Assembly (NCBI GenBank): GCA_019217005.1
Contig: JAHBNG010000171.1
Span: 1-26,812 of the forward strand
Direction of reading: 5' to 3'
Source of the DNA: Chloroflexi bacterium TSY
GTDB lineage: Bacteria > Chloroflexota > Anaerolineae > Caldilineales > Caldilineaceae
Length of the DNA stretch: 26,812 nt
Of this stretch, positions 16,770 through 24,851 are shown piece by piece (within the stretch, counting starts at the first letter, position 1; every line of letters starts with the position of its first letter). The translations under genes were made by a program, and so were the position numbers. The notes beneath the pieces are model-generated. The model was not told the DNA's origin and made no database searches. It saw nothing but the letters and a program-made list of their open reading frames with translations.

Positions 16770-16793
16770 CAAGACATGGAGGTCACAATATAC

Positions 16794-17129
16794 ATGGGTT
16801 TGTTTGATCGCTTACAATCCGAGTTGGAGGCACGCGAGAAAGCCGGTGGACTGACCATGGCGGATGTCTTGGCCCTTCCCGATGAACAGAGCAAGCTGGT
16901 GTCGTGGCTGATCAACCAAAAGGAAGCGAGCTTGACCGATGTAGCCAACTACTTAGGCATGCCTGAACCAGATGCACAGCACACGATGAATGCCCTGATC
17001 GACAAGAGCTTTGTTCGAGAAATGAAGGTTGAAGGGGTCGTACGCTATAAGATTCGCTTCACCCGCAAGCGGGGGCGCAAACTCCCTCTGAATATCTGGG
17101 AAATGTTAGACGATCAGTTCGAGGAATAG
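16794..17129 (+). CDS. Small winged-helix protein
   Basis: The product is 111 aa from ATG 16794, with GGAGG 11 bp upstream; ATG 16776 is in frame but overlaps that site. Residues about 20-95 look like a winged helix: LALPDEQSKLVSWLINQKEA, SLTDVANYLGMPEPDAQHTM (helix-turn-helix), then a basic wing (VVRYKIRFTRKRGRK). It could bind DNA or act as a protein-interaction module. It is the first gene of a three-gene run: PrsW begins 6 bp after its stop and the zinc protein 9 bp after PrsW. The operon may have its promoter in or near the preceding inverted repeat. Confidence 0.75.
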   Translation: MGLFDRLQSELEAREKAGGLTMADVLALPDEQSKLVSWLINQKEASLTDVANYLGMPEPDAQHTMNALIDKSFVREMKVEGVVRYKIRFTRKRGRKLPLNIWEMLDDQFEE

Positions 17130-17135
17130 TCATCT

Positions 17136-18203
17136 ATGTTTCTAGCCGTGTGTGTGGGCATCGCCATTCCTCTGATTTTTCTCTATCTGGTCCGTGCGCT
17201 GGATCTCTATGCATCCGGTCATTTCACCGTTGTCGTCAGCTCTTTTCTGTGGGGCGTGGTGGCATTCTTCCTTGCCTATCAAATCAATGCTGTTGCTGTG
17301 CGCTGGATCACCATCAGCCTACTGGTGACTCTCGTGGCACCGATCATCGAAGAACTTCTCAAATCTCTCATTCTAATTTACCATGTGCGGCGCACCTATT
17401 TCACCTATTTCGTCGATGGCGCTATCTATGGGTTCGCCACGGGGACAGGGTTCGCCATTTTTGAAACGCTTTTTTATGTACTAATTCTGGGTGGAGATCT
17501 GGGGCTGAGTTTGATGCGCTCCTTTTCGACCTCTTTGATGCATGGCAGTACCAGTGCGCTGCTTGGGGTTGCGCTTGGGCGTTTTCGCTTTGCACGTGGA
17601 CTCGCCCGCTTGATTGCCTTGCCCATTGGATGGGGAATAGCGATTTTTCTCCATGTGGCCTTTAACCGTACTCTCAATCAACCAGGAGGTTTTGCGCTCC
17701 AACTTCAGGCCATATTGATTGGTTTTGCCGGTGTCGCGGCGACCGTCGTCTTTATTCTGTGGGGCTTACGTGAAGAACAGCGGTGGCTACGCGAGACGCT
17801 CGGGTTACCAGTGGGCGTTTCTGCAGGAGAATCGGCTGTCATTCAGAAATTTGCCAATCTGGATCAGCTATTGGCTCCAATTGGCGACCGTTTTGGAGAA
17901 CAGAAACAAGAACAGGTCGAGAGCTTTTTGCGTCTGCAGGCTCGCTTGGGGATCAAACGCAAGGCCCAGGAGTTGACGCCAACAGAAGCATTGCGAGATG
18001 AGCTCGCTGAGGAGATCGCAGCAATGCGTTCTGAAATGGATGAACTGCGGCGCACCGTCGGTGTCTACTGCATGACCTATGTGCGTTTAATTCTGCCACC
18101 CGAAAGCGAACCACTCTGGACGCAGCTAGAAGAAACGCTTTCCGAAACGCGGACGCCAGCGATAAATCTGTGGGGAACGCTTCAGGAGAGGCTGGATCGA
18201 TAG
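17136..18203 (+). CDS. PrsW-family intramembrane metalloprotease
   Basis: The product is 355 aa; the start follows GAGGAA and lies 6 bp after the wHTH stop. About seven to eight TM segments occupy residues 1-220. The PrsW signatures are complete: APIIEELLKS (Glu72, Glu73, Lys76), FVDGAIYGFATGTGFAIFET (Asp94, Glu110), LMHGSTSALLG (His136) and LHVAFN (His173). PrsW proteases cleave membrane-bound anti-sigma factors or similar clients; the client here is unknown and no sigma/anti-sigma pair is in the window. An extra cytosolic C-terminal region of about 135 residues (LRLQARLGIKRKAQ, EEIAAMRSEMDELRRTVG) is coiled coil and may bind a partner such as the neighbouring wHTH or zinc protein. Confidence 0.87.
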   Translation: MFLAVCVGIAIPLIFLYLVRALDLYASGHFTVVVSSFLWGVVAFFLAYQINAVAVRWITISLLVTLVAPIIEELLKSLILIYHVRRTYFTYFVDGAIYGFATGTGFAIFETLFYVLILGGDLGLSLMRSFSTSLMHGSTSALLGVALGRFRFARGLARLIALPIGWGIAIFLHVAFNRTLNQPGGFALQLQAILIGFAGVAATVVFILWGLREEQRWLRETLGLPVGVSAGESAVIQKFANLDQLLAPIGDRFGEQKQEQVESFLRLQARLGIKRKAQELTPTEALRDELAEEIAAMRSEMDELRRTVGVYCMTYVRLILPPESEPLWTQLEETLSETRTPAINLWGTLQERLDR

Positions 18204-18212
18204 GAATCAATT

Positions 18213-18425
18213 ATGCTCTGTTTTTGTTGCGAAAACCCAGCGCGCGGTATCTGCCGTTTTTGTGGACGGGCAATCTGCGAGGATCATCAGTCTTCCATGC
18301 CCTACATTTTAACGCTCTATGTGGGAAAGGATCGGATTCCCAAAGCCATCGTTGTGGGGGACGCCCTGTTTTGCGGGACGTGCAAGCCTCAACCCGAGCC
18401 CATTGAAATGCCCGAACTGTATTGA
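18213..18425 (+). CDS. Small cross-brace zinc-binding protein (B-box-like)
   Basis: The product is 70 aa, 9 bp after PrsW, with AGGAA before the ATG. The ligand pattern is four pairs: Cys3-Cys6, Cys14-Cys17, Cys22-His25 and Cys54-Cys57, all spaced by two residues, enough for two zinc ions in a cross-brace. It resembles a bacterial B-box/zinc-ribbon and is probably an interaction module for the PrsW system. Its stop is 16 bp from the stop of the convergent WD40 gene. I see no poly-T terminator between them. Confidence 0.75.
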   Translation: MLCFCCENPARGICRFCGRAICEDHQSSMPYILTLYVGKDRIPKAIVVGDALFCGTCKPQPEPIEMPELY

Positions 18426-18441
18426 TGGAGTATGCTTCGCG

Positions 18442-21400
18442 TTAAGGGTGAGAATGTGTTACAGCCCCCAGCGCCTTCAGTGCCATCCGTTGGGCGTCGG
18501 TGATACCAGTGACATCGGTGATGTTCATGCCGTCGTAGGGGCCAGGCGCTTGCAACGTTTGTAAGCAGTCGCCCGTATGAGGATCCCAAAGTTTGATCGT
18601 TCCGGCGCTACTACCGCTTGCGAGGAACTTGCCGTCGGCACTAAACGCCACAGAGCGCACCATATCTGTGTGGCCCTCAAGAACATGGCGAGCCTGACCA
18701 ATCTGGCTGTCCCACAAACGAATTGTGTGATCATAACTGCCGCTGGCTACAGTCTTGCCGTCGGGACTGAACACCACAGAGAAGACACAATCCGTATGGT
18801 CTTCACCGACAAAGAGGGTTTTGCCCGTAGCCATATCCCACAAGCGAATTGTGTGGTCATTGCTGCCTGTGGCCAGGAGCGCGCCATCGGGGCTAAAGGC
18901 AACGGACCAGATATCATGCGTGTGGTCTTCGAGTACATGGAGAACTTCACCAGTCTGTACATTCCACAGATAGACGAGACAGTCATAACTGCCGCTGGCC
19001 AAGGTTTCACCATCGGGGCTAAAGGCCAAAGTCGTGATCTTTTCGGTATGACCGCACAACGTATGCTTAATCTGTTTTGTTTGGCTGTCCCACAGATGAA
19101 TCGTATGATCCGTATGGCCGCTGACCATCATTTCCCCATCCGGACTCAAGCAAAGACACATAACGCCCTGCATATCTGTTTGGATCACCTGAGCCAGCCG
19201 TCCTGTTTGACTGTCCCACATACGAATCGATCTGTCCAAACTACCGCTGACCAGCGTCTTGGCATCGGGGCTAAAGGCAACGCCGTTGACCTCCCGGGTA
19301 TGCCCTAGCAAGATGCGGCAAAAACGGTTCGCCGTCTTATTGTTTATCTCAGGTTTCTTCACCTCATCTAGAGTCAAGACAGCAGGAATATCCCACAGGC
19401 CGATTGTCTGGTCATTACTGCTATACGCCAGGGTCTGACCATCTGGACTGAAGGTGATGCAATTGATCAGATCGGCATAACCCTGCAACGTACTCACTGC
19501 CTGGCCGCTGCGAGCATCCCACAAGCGCACACATTGATCACCGCCACCACTTGCTACGGTGCAGCCATCTGGGCTGAAGGCCACCGTTCGGACCTCTTGC
19601 GTATGGCCTCTCAGTGTATAACGGATTGGTTGGTGGTCGGTCGTCGCATGATCATCGCTGGCACTTATGTCTGTCGGTAGATTTGCTATATCCCAGATGC
19701 GTACAGTATTGTCCGCACCACTGCTGGCTAGTGTGTGGCCATCGTGAGCAAAGGCTACCGACCAAATCGCGCTCGTATGACCATATAGCGTGGAGCAAAG
19801 CTGGCCCGTATCAACATTCCATAACCGGATCACATTGTCGGCGCCACCACTGGCTAAGGTCTGGCCATCGGGGCTAAAAGCGACCGTCCGAACGACATGC
19901 GTGTGTCCACACAAGGTTCTCTGGAGCTCCCCCGTAGCAATGTTCCACAAGCGAAGTGTCTGATCGAAACTGGCACTGGCTAACATCTGACCGTCGGGAC
20001 TAAAGGCCGTATCCCTGACCCGATCAGTATGTCCATCCAGCCTATGGCGTAGTGCACCTGTTGCAACATCCCACACACAGATCACCTTATCTAAACCACC
20101 ACTGGCTATAGTATGACCATTGGGACTAAAGGCAACAGTGAGGACAAGGTCGGTATGTCCCTCGAGAACGTGGTGGGCGTAGCCTGTATGAGCATCCCAC
20201 ACGCGTACAGCGTGATCACCGCTGCTGATAGCCAAGGATCGTCCATCAGGACTGTAAGCGATAGCATAAACGGGTCTGTTTTGCTGCGTCCGATAGGTGT
20301 TGATGGGTTGACGATCAGCCACCTGCCACAGACGAATCTCGCCATTTCCTGTAGCTGCCGCCAGTTGTTGACCATTGGGGCTGAAGGTCACGGCGAAAAT
20401 GGGACCAATGGTATCAGTGAAGCGTGAAGAGGCCAGATTTGTCTCGGTGAAGTTCACACCAGCGAGTCTTTGCCCTTGTAGATGGGCTTGCCAGATGCTG
20501 AGCTTGGCAAAGTCGAAATTTGTCACATCAACCTGTAGATGAAGTAATAAATTGAGAATGTTCCCACCGGCATAACTTGGTGCGCGGGGCGCTTCCTGCT
20601 GAAGCAGCGCGATGATCTGCTGCAACTTGGCCGTTAACGCAACGCGATCGAATCGTGCCAGAAGCTGTTGGCAAAGGGGGTCGAGTATCAGGCGCATTTG
20701 ACTCAAGCGAACGTAATCTTTGGCCTCTGCTTCGAGTAGAGCGTGATGATGCAGACGATCTAGCGGTCCATTCTCCAATTCGGTGCAGGCAAATTCTACG
20801 AGCCTATTGGTCAAATATTCGGTGATTACGTTCTGCAGTGCAAAGCCGTGCTCATGCCGCTCGATCAGCGAGCGACGCTGTAGGCCGCGCAGTGCGTCCA
20901 GAAAATCACTTTGAACAGGTTGTCCTAGCAGGTTCTTATGGAGAATCGGTACTGGCGTTGCTTCGCGGTCGATGGCCAGCCAAAAGAGAATCTCCTGCTC
21001 CAGTTTAGAAAGACGAGAAAATTGCTGATCAAGAACAGAGCGTATGTCATCAAAGACCAGCGATTCTCCGGCCAGAAACTCGGTCATATCACCACCGAAG
21101 ATTTCCTCAACCATCTCTGCCACCAATTTCAGGGCGAGCGGATTACCCGAATAGCGCCTGATCAGCATCGTTTCCTCTTGGTCCGCGCCGCGCAAACCGC
21201 GCTGCGCCAAGAGTTCGCATCCTGCATCATCATCTAGCCCATCGAGCTGAAGCGATTGAACCAACTGGCTATCACCTTCCAGACGTGCATACCCTCGCGG
21301 TTGTTCGCGACTGGTCAGCAGTAGATGGCTCCGATGTTCGTGTGTTGCGACCAACTGGATGAGCTGGTCATAGGGTTCATAGCCACTGCGGAACCTGCCC

Positions 21401-22470
21401 ACCGGTTCTGTGTCCAGAATACTTTCCAGGTTGTCTAGCACCAGCAGGACAGACTGATTGCGGAGATGGTGGAGGAAGAGACGAAGCTGTTCATCAAGAC
21501 TCTCTGGCACACCTGGATTGAGCTTGGTCGAAGCAGTAGATGTTTGTTGATCTGAAAAAATCTGTAGCAGAGGCGGCAGCAGTTCTTCCAATCGCGGTGC
21601 ATTGAGCAATGAACGCCAAAGGATCATGTCAATGTTCTTGCTGCGGACATCACCAACAATCTCGCGCAAGCATTGCGCAACCAGGCTTGTTTTACCGATG
21701 CCTCCGATGCCCAAAATCGCCACAAGATAGCAGCGGTCATGCAGCAGCCACTCTGTGATCCGCTGCCGTTCTTGCATACGACCAAAGAAAGGGCTCGGGT
21801 TGGGAACGTCGCCAAGGTCGAGAGCTGGTTTGACCAGAGGATCTAGTGGGGACGCGACGGAATGAATCGACGCAATGTGCGTTTGCGCACCTTGTTCTGT
21901 GCGCATCTTGTCTGTTTGCTCCCCCATCCCCTTGTCAAATTTACCTGCTGCGATGTCTTTCGCCAGCGCAATCGTTTGCTCAGATGGAGAAGCGTCCAAT
22001 TCCGTGTGAAAGAGCTGACGCATCTGTTCGAATTGCTCTAGCGCTTTGTTGGGTAAATCCATCTGTACCAACAAGCGCATGACCTGACGGTGCACTTCTT
22101 CGTGAAAGGGTGCCAGTATCAGAGTGCGATGAGCAACTGTGTGAGCTTGTGAATAGTCACCGACTGTTTCATATTCAGTGGCCAATGTACGGAAAGTCAG
22201 AATTGCGCGCTGCTGTAACATCTCGCGTCGCAACAGCAACCACTCCTCAAAGGCTGGTGCATCAGCAACTCCAAAATTAGCCAGTAACTCACCCTGATAG
22301 AGCGCAGCGGCTTCAGCCAATTGCGCGAGACGGGTGGACGCGGGGGCAGGGTGGGATAATTGTTGGTGTTGATCAGATTGCGCAGTTACGGCATCTAATA
22401 TCATCAGAAATTGGTGAACGTCGATGGCTGCGTTCTCCTTATTAAATTGGCATGGTCTGTCGCGTGACAC
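18442..22470 (-). CDS. AfsR/SARP-type regulator: BTAD + NB-ARC + 14 WD40 repeats (main part)
   Basis: This open frame is 1342 aa from a GTG at 22470, but the true gene starts at 22735 and is split by a one-base lesion near 22451-22454. Repaired length is about 1430 aa. In this numbering residues about 11-176 are the bacterial transcriptional activation domain (LYQGELLANFG, EEWLLLRREMLQQRA, HRQVMRLLVQMDLPNKAL). The NB-ARC STAND ATPase has P-loop GIGGIGKT (Lys260) and Walker B SVLLVLDNLES. A winged helix and a short pentapeptide-like bridge (HLQGQRLAGVNFTETNLASS) follow. From about 690 come 14 WD40 repeats (AFSPDGxxLASGSxDxxIRLWD), two seven-bladed propellers. The end, MNITDVTGITDAQRMALKALGAV, is one I recall in Chloroflexota WD40 STAND proteins. 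The propellers should sense a ligand and license ATP-driven oligomerisation. Convergent with the PrsW operon. Confidence 0.88.
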   Translation of the reverse strand: MSRDRPCQFNKENAAIDVHQFLMILDAVTAQSDQHQQLSHPAPASTRLAQLAEAAALYQGELLANFGVADAPAFEEWLLLRREMLQQRAILTFRTLATEYETVGDYSQAHTVAHRTLILAPFHEEVHRQVMRLLVQMDLPNKALEQFEQMRQLFHTELDASPSEQTIALAKDIAAGKFDKGMGEQTDKMRTEQGAQTHIASIHSVASPLDPLVKPALDLGDVPNPSPFFGRMQERQRITEWLLHDRCYLVAILGIGGIGKTSLVAQCLREIVGDVRSKNIDMILWRSLLNAPRLEELLPPLLQIFSDQQTSTASTKLNPGVPESLDEQLRLFLHHLRNQSVLLVLDNLESILDTEPVGRFRSGYEPYDQLIQLVATHEHRSHLLLTSREQPRGYARLEGDSQLVQSLQLDGLDDDAGCELLAQRGLRGADQEETMLIRRYSGNPLALKLVAEMVEEIFGGDMTEFLAGESLVFDDIRSVLDQQFSRLSKLEQEILFWLAIDREATPVPILHKNLLGQPVQSDFLDALRGLQRRSLIERHEHGFALQNVITEYLTNRLVEFACTELENGPLDRLHHHALLEAEAKDYVRLSQMRLILDPLCQQLLARFDRVALTAKLQQIIALLQQEAPRAPSYAGGNILNLLLHLQVDVTNFDFAKLSIWQAHLQGQRLAGVNFTETNLASSRFTDTIGPIFAVTFSPNGQQLAAATGNGEIRLWQVADRQPINTYRTQQNRPVYAIAYSPDGRSLAISSGDHAVRVWDAHTGYAHHVLEGHTDLVLTVAFSPNGHTIASGGLDKVICVWDVATGALRHRLDGHTDRVRDTAFSPDGQMLASASFDQTLRLWNIATGELQRTLCGHTHVVRTVAFSPDGQTLASGGADNVIRLWNVDTGQLCSTLYGHTSAIWSVAFAHDGHTLASSGADNTVRIWDIANLPTDISASDDHATTDHQPIRYTLRGHTQEVRTVAFSPDGCTVASGGGDQCVRLWDARSGQAVSTLQGYADLINCITFSPDGQTLAYSSNDQTIGLWDIPAVLTLDEVKKPEINNKTANRFCRILLGHTREVNGVAFSPDAKTLVSGSLDRSIRMWDSQTGRLAQVIQTDMQGVMCLCLSPDGEMMVSGHTDHTIHLWDSQTKQIKHTLCGHTEKITTLAFSPDGETLASGSYDCLVYLWNVQTGEVLHVLEDHTHDIWSVAFSPDGALLATGSNDHTIRLWDMATGKTLFVGEDHTDCVFSVVFSPDGKTVASGSYDHTIRLWDSQIGQARHVLEGHTDMVRSVAFSADGKFLASGSSAGTIKLWDPHTGDCLQTLQAPGPYDGMNITDVTGITDAQRMALKALGAVTHSHP

Positions 22471-22735
22471 TCAAAAGCTGGTTTGATATATCTGATGCAA
22501 CCTCATCAAGCGATTGTCGTAACCGGTGGATCGTGTTGCGCAGGTTGGTTCGGGCGTGTTTATCGCTGATATCGGGCCAGAGCAATGCAGCGAGCTCTCG
22601 TCGTGTGTGTTGTTGGGGTTCGATGGCAAGATAAGCCAGCAGCGCCCTCACCTTGTCTGAGCGAAAGTTTGTGACCAGAGTCGCGCCTATATTGATCTCT
22701 AATCTACCGAGAAAATTGAGCTTAGACTGAATCAT
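22442..22735 (-). pseudogene. N-terminal DNA-binding part of the SARP regulator, separated by a frameshift
   Basis: This 97-codon piece from ATG 22735 encodes the OmpR-type winged helix of a SARP regulator: LNFLGRLEINIG, SDKVRALLAYLAIEP, RRELAALLWPDISDKHARTN, LRNTIHRLRQSL and LLSVTRQT. It then reads MPI and stops. In the other frame the expected continuation QFNKENAAIDVHQF is present. SARPs I recall read LLxTRQTxQFN, so one extra base in ATGCCAATTT (minus strand, about 22451-22454) explains the break. If real, the sensor cannot contact DNA in this strain. The same spot should be checked for a sequencing error. Confidence 0.82.
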
Positions 22736-22950
22736 GGCGAAAGTACAAACGTATTGGGTACGAACGCTTAAGCCTGTCCAGGTCGAGAACGTTCGCCCGC
22801 AGAATATGGGTGAAAGCATCCATTATACTCCGTCCAATCGACGATTCCAAACGTAATAGTCAAGAGCTATTTGGCATGAGTGATAGTTCTCTTGATTTTC
22901 ATCACGCGCTTTGGTATGCTTTAAGCTGAGCCCTATACTGAGCACGGCCA

Positions 22951-23047
22951 TAAATTTAACGCTCATCAGACGAAAGTGTGCAATTCACTGATAATTCGAC
23001 AGTTTGATCGCATATTTGCACACTTTTCATAGATGAGCCAAATTTAA
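22951..23047. repeat. Imperfect 35-bp inverted repeat
   Basis: The left arm 22951-22984 (TAAATTTAACGCTCATC, GAAAGTGTGCAATT) pairs with the right arm 23012-23047, whose complement reads TAAATTTGGCTCATC, GAAAAGTGTGCAAAT. The loop is about 27 bp. There is no T-tract and no target duplication. Confidence 0.6.
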
Positions 23048-23068
23048 AATAAATTTGTCGGTTCTACG

Positions 23069-23222
23069 GGGTGGTTCAGAATTAGGTTTACACTTTTGAT
23101 ACATAGACAAAAATCTATATGAGGTCATTTTCTGCCTGAGCATGGCTCAAAGTAGAAAATATAAACATCTTTTCTCTTTGCAAAAATGTAAACCTAATTG
23201 TCCGCCTAAAATGAACCACCCC
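23069..23222. mobile_element. 154-bp MITE with 8-bp target duplication
   Basis: The terminal inverted repeats GGGGTGGTTCA (23069-23079) and TGAACCACCCC (23212-23222) are perfect over 11 bp. A subterminal pair AATTAGGTTTACA / TGTAAACCTAATT is offset by about 13 bp on the right. The target duplication GGTTCTAC lies at 23061-23068 and 23223-23230. It carries no gene, so it depends on a transposase elsewhere, of a family making 8-bp duplications. It sits between the arms of an older inverted repeat. Confidence 0.9.
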
Positions 23223-23424
23223 GGTTCTACTGATCTAAACCGCTCAAATTTATTTGGCTCTTTGAGGTTTGGTGGGGTAAACGTTGGATGGTTTGTTCAC
23301 CAACCATCTAACCAACAAACCAACTGACAACCACACAATTCCTCAGACAACGATTTATTTTAAGTGTATAAGCTCGTGTGGTATATGTGATGGTCATTTA
23401 GAAATCTGCAATCTTGCAAACAAA

Positions 23425-24537
23425 ATGGCACACATCATTATCTTTGGAATCGGTCTATGGCTAGGTGCATACCTGATTGCCCGCAGCAGCCAGAACCGCA
23501 GCGTCTTGTGGATTGGCATTGGATTGATCCTATATGCCCTTGTCACAGCGCTTCAGTTGTTGAGCAATCAGGCATACTCCTCAGAAACGCAGAGGCTCCT
23601 TGATAACTTGGGCAGTTATCTCCTGCTCATTCCAGGACTCTTCTGGCTCTTTGCGTTGGCCACTCTCGGACCAGCTGACCAACCTTGGCGTGAACGGTTG
23701 GAGCAGATGAGACAATCTTCCAGACGCTGGATAGGACTTATCCTGGCCGCCTCAATATTATTGGGACTAACGTTCGGTTTAATCATTGCGCGACTCAATT
23801 GGATTCCTCCATCCTGGCTTATCTTTTCTATTGGTGCGGATCTCTGCGTTCTCGGTTTTGCCATTGCGCGTTTGGATGCATTTGATCTCGGGGAGGCGCT
23901 TCTGCCCGACTTTTTGCGTTCGCTTGATGCGACATTACTTGCTTTGTTGCTCTTTGCTGGACCCGTTGTCATTGCAATGCAATTTATTGCAAGCGAAAGT
24001 CTGACTATGTGGATGCTGCTGTTGACAATTACCACATTTTCCATCTTCTTTCAAACCTTTCGCGAGCCAGTCGAGGCGGTATTGGATCGAGTCGCATTTG
24101 GCACATCCTCTTATATTCCGCAACAGCGAGCCGAATTGCGGGCCGCTGCGGAGGCTCTGCCTAAAATTGAGACAAAAGAGGCGCCTGAGTCCTTTGACGA
24201 CGCTGAATTTACCCGTCTCACCCGCCGCGCGTTGAGTCACTATGGTGATCTGAACCGATTGGCTGCAAGTCCCTTGACGCAACTCACCCTGGTCGAAAAG
24301 GGTCTCGCCGAACAGGGTCTGGATGTCAACACTTTAACGCGCGCCACAGAGCTAAAACGCCTGCTGACCGAGGCCATTAACCATTTGAAGCCAGACGAGG
24401 AGAATGGCTTCAAATCAACCGATGAATGGCGCTACTACAATGCCCTCTATTTCCCCTATGTCTCTGGTCTACGTCCCTACAGCCGACGAGCCGCTCATAC
24501 AGATCTAGATGCCCCTGCCCGAGCTGTGCTCGAATGA
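23425..24537 (+). CDS. Seven-TM membrane protein of unknown function, C-terminally truncated by TGA
   Basis: The product is 370 aa from ATG 23425 (MAHIIIFGIGLWLGAYLIA), chosen because a TM segment starts at once; the frame is open further upstream but that part covers repeats. About seven TM segments occupy residues 3-210, followed by a cytosolic domain of about 160 residues (YIPQQRAELRAAAEALPK, LASPLTQLTLVEKGLAEQ, DEWRYYNALYFPYVSGLRPY). The frame stops at TGA 24535-24537, but the same frame continues FRSQVPERTLHNWQN, GAAKLVAQYLREL to a stop at 24628-24630. I recall homologues with a Trp there (LEWFRSQVPERTLHNWQN), so TGG to TGA is a one-base nonsense change. The function is unknown; a 7-TM sensor-like role is only a guess. 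Confidence 0.72.
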   Translation: MAHIIIFGIGLWLGAYLIARSSQNRSVLWIGIGLILYALVTALQLLSNQAYSSETQRLLDNLGSYLLLIPGLFWLFALATLGPADQPWRERLEQMRQSSRRWIGLILAASILLGLTFGLIIARLNWIPPSWLIFSIGADLCVLGFAIARLDAFDLGEALLPDFLRSLDATLLALLLFAGPVVIAMQFIASESLTMWMLLLTITTFSIFFQTFREPVEAVLDRVAFGTSSYIPQQRAELRAAAEALPKIETKEAPESFDDAEFTRLTRRALSHYGDLNRLAASPLTQLTLVEKGLAEQGLDVNTLTRATELKRLLTEAINHLKPDEENGFKSTDEWRYYNALYFPYVSGLRPYSRRAAHTDLDAPARAVLE

Positions 24538-24663
24538 TTCCGCTCACAAGTTCCTGAACGCACTCTCCACAACTGGCAGAATGGCGCAGCGAAATTGGTC
24601 GCGCAATATCTGCGTGAATTGAGTAGGTGAGTTTCTTCTGCCATAGTCAACGATTTGTCCACA

Positions 24664-24753
24664 AAGTGACAGTCACTTCACGAAAATGCGTGCAGATTGG
24701 TCGGAAATCACGACCCGCTTGTGCGACCGCATATGCGGCAGTGACTGTCACTT
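24664..24753. repeat. Paired self-palindromic repeats (GTGACnGTCAC)
   Basis: AAGTGACAGTCACTT at 24664-24678 is itself a 7+1+7 palindrome. CAGTGACTGTCACTT at 24739-24753 is its inverted copy over 14 bp. The 60 bp between includes CCGCATATGCGG. They may be the ends of a miniature element or two operator sites. No target duplication is seen. Confidence 0.6.
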
Positions 24754-24824
24754 GGCCGAAGGGATGACCAACGCCCTTTCTTCCTTACACTCCAATATAT
24801 CTACTCCACCTTTCCCTCTTGAGC

Positions 24825-24851
24825 CGAATCGACTCACCGTGAGCCGATTCG
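24825..24851. other. Stem-loop, 12-bp stem with 3-nt loop
   Basis: CGAATCGACTCA and TGAGCCGATTCG pair at 11 of 12 positions around CCG. There is no following T-run, so an intrinsic terminator is not supported. A binding site or RNA hairpin is possible. Confidence 0.45.

Larger units (their letters stand above)
22736..23424. other. Intergenic region with nested repeats
   Basis: This 689-bp gap separates the SARP start (minus) from the 7-TM gene (plus). It holds the 22951-23047 palindrome, the 154-bp MITE at 23069-23222 and an outer inverted repeat (GAGCCAAAT at 23035-23043 against ATTTGGCTC at 23252-23260). The divergent promoters must lie here but I cannot assign a convincing pair. No gene of its own is seen. 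Confidence 0.6.

Noticed and set aside
24535..24537. TGA read as Trp (alternative genetic code)
   Set aside because: Other genes here end cleanly at TGA (10930, 16623, 8192) with no coding character beyond, so a nonsense mutation is simpler.
24825..24851. Rho-independent terminator
   Set aside because: A good stem is present but there is no T-run after it on either strand.
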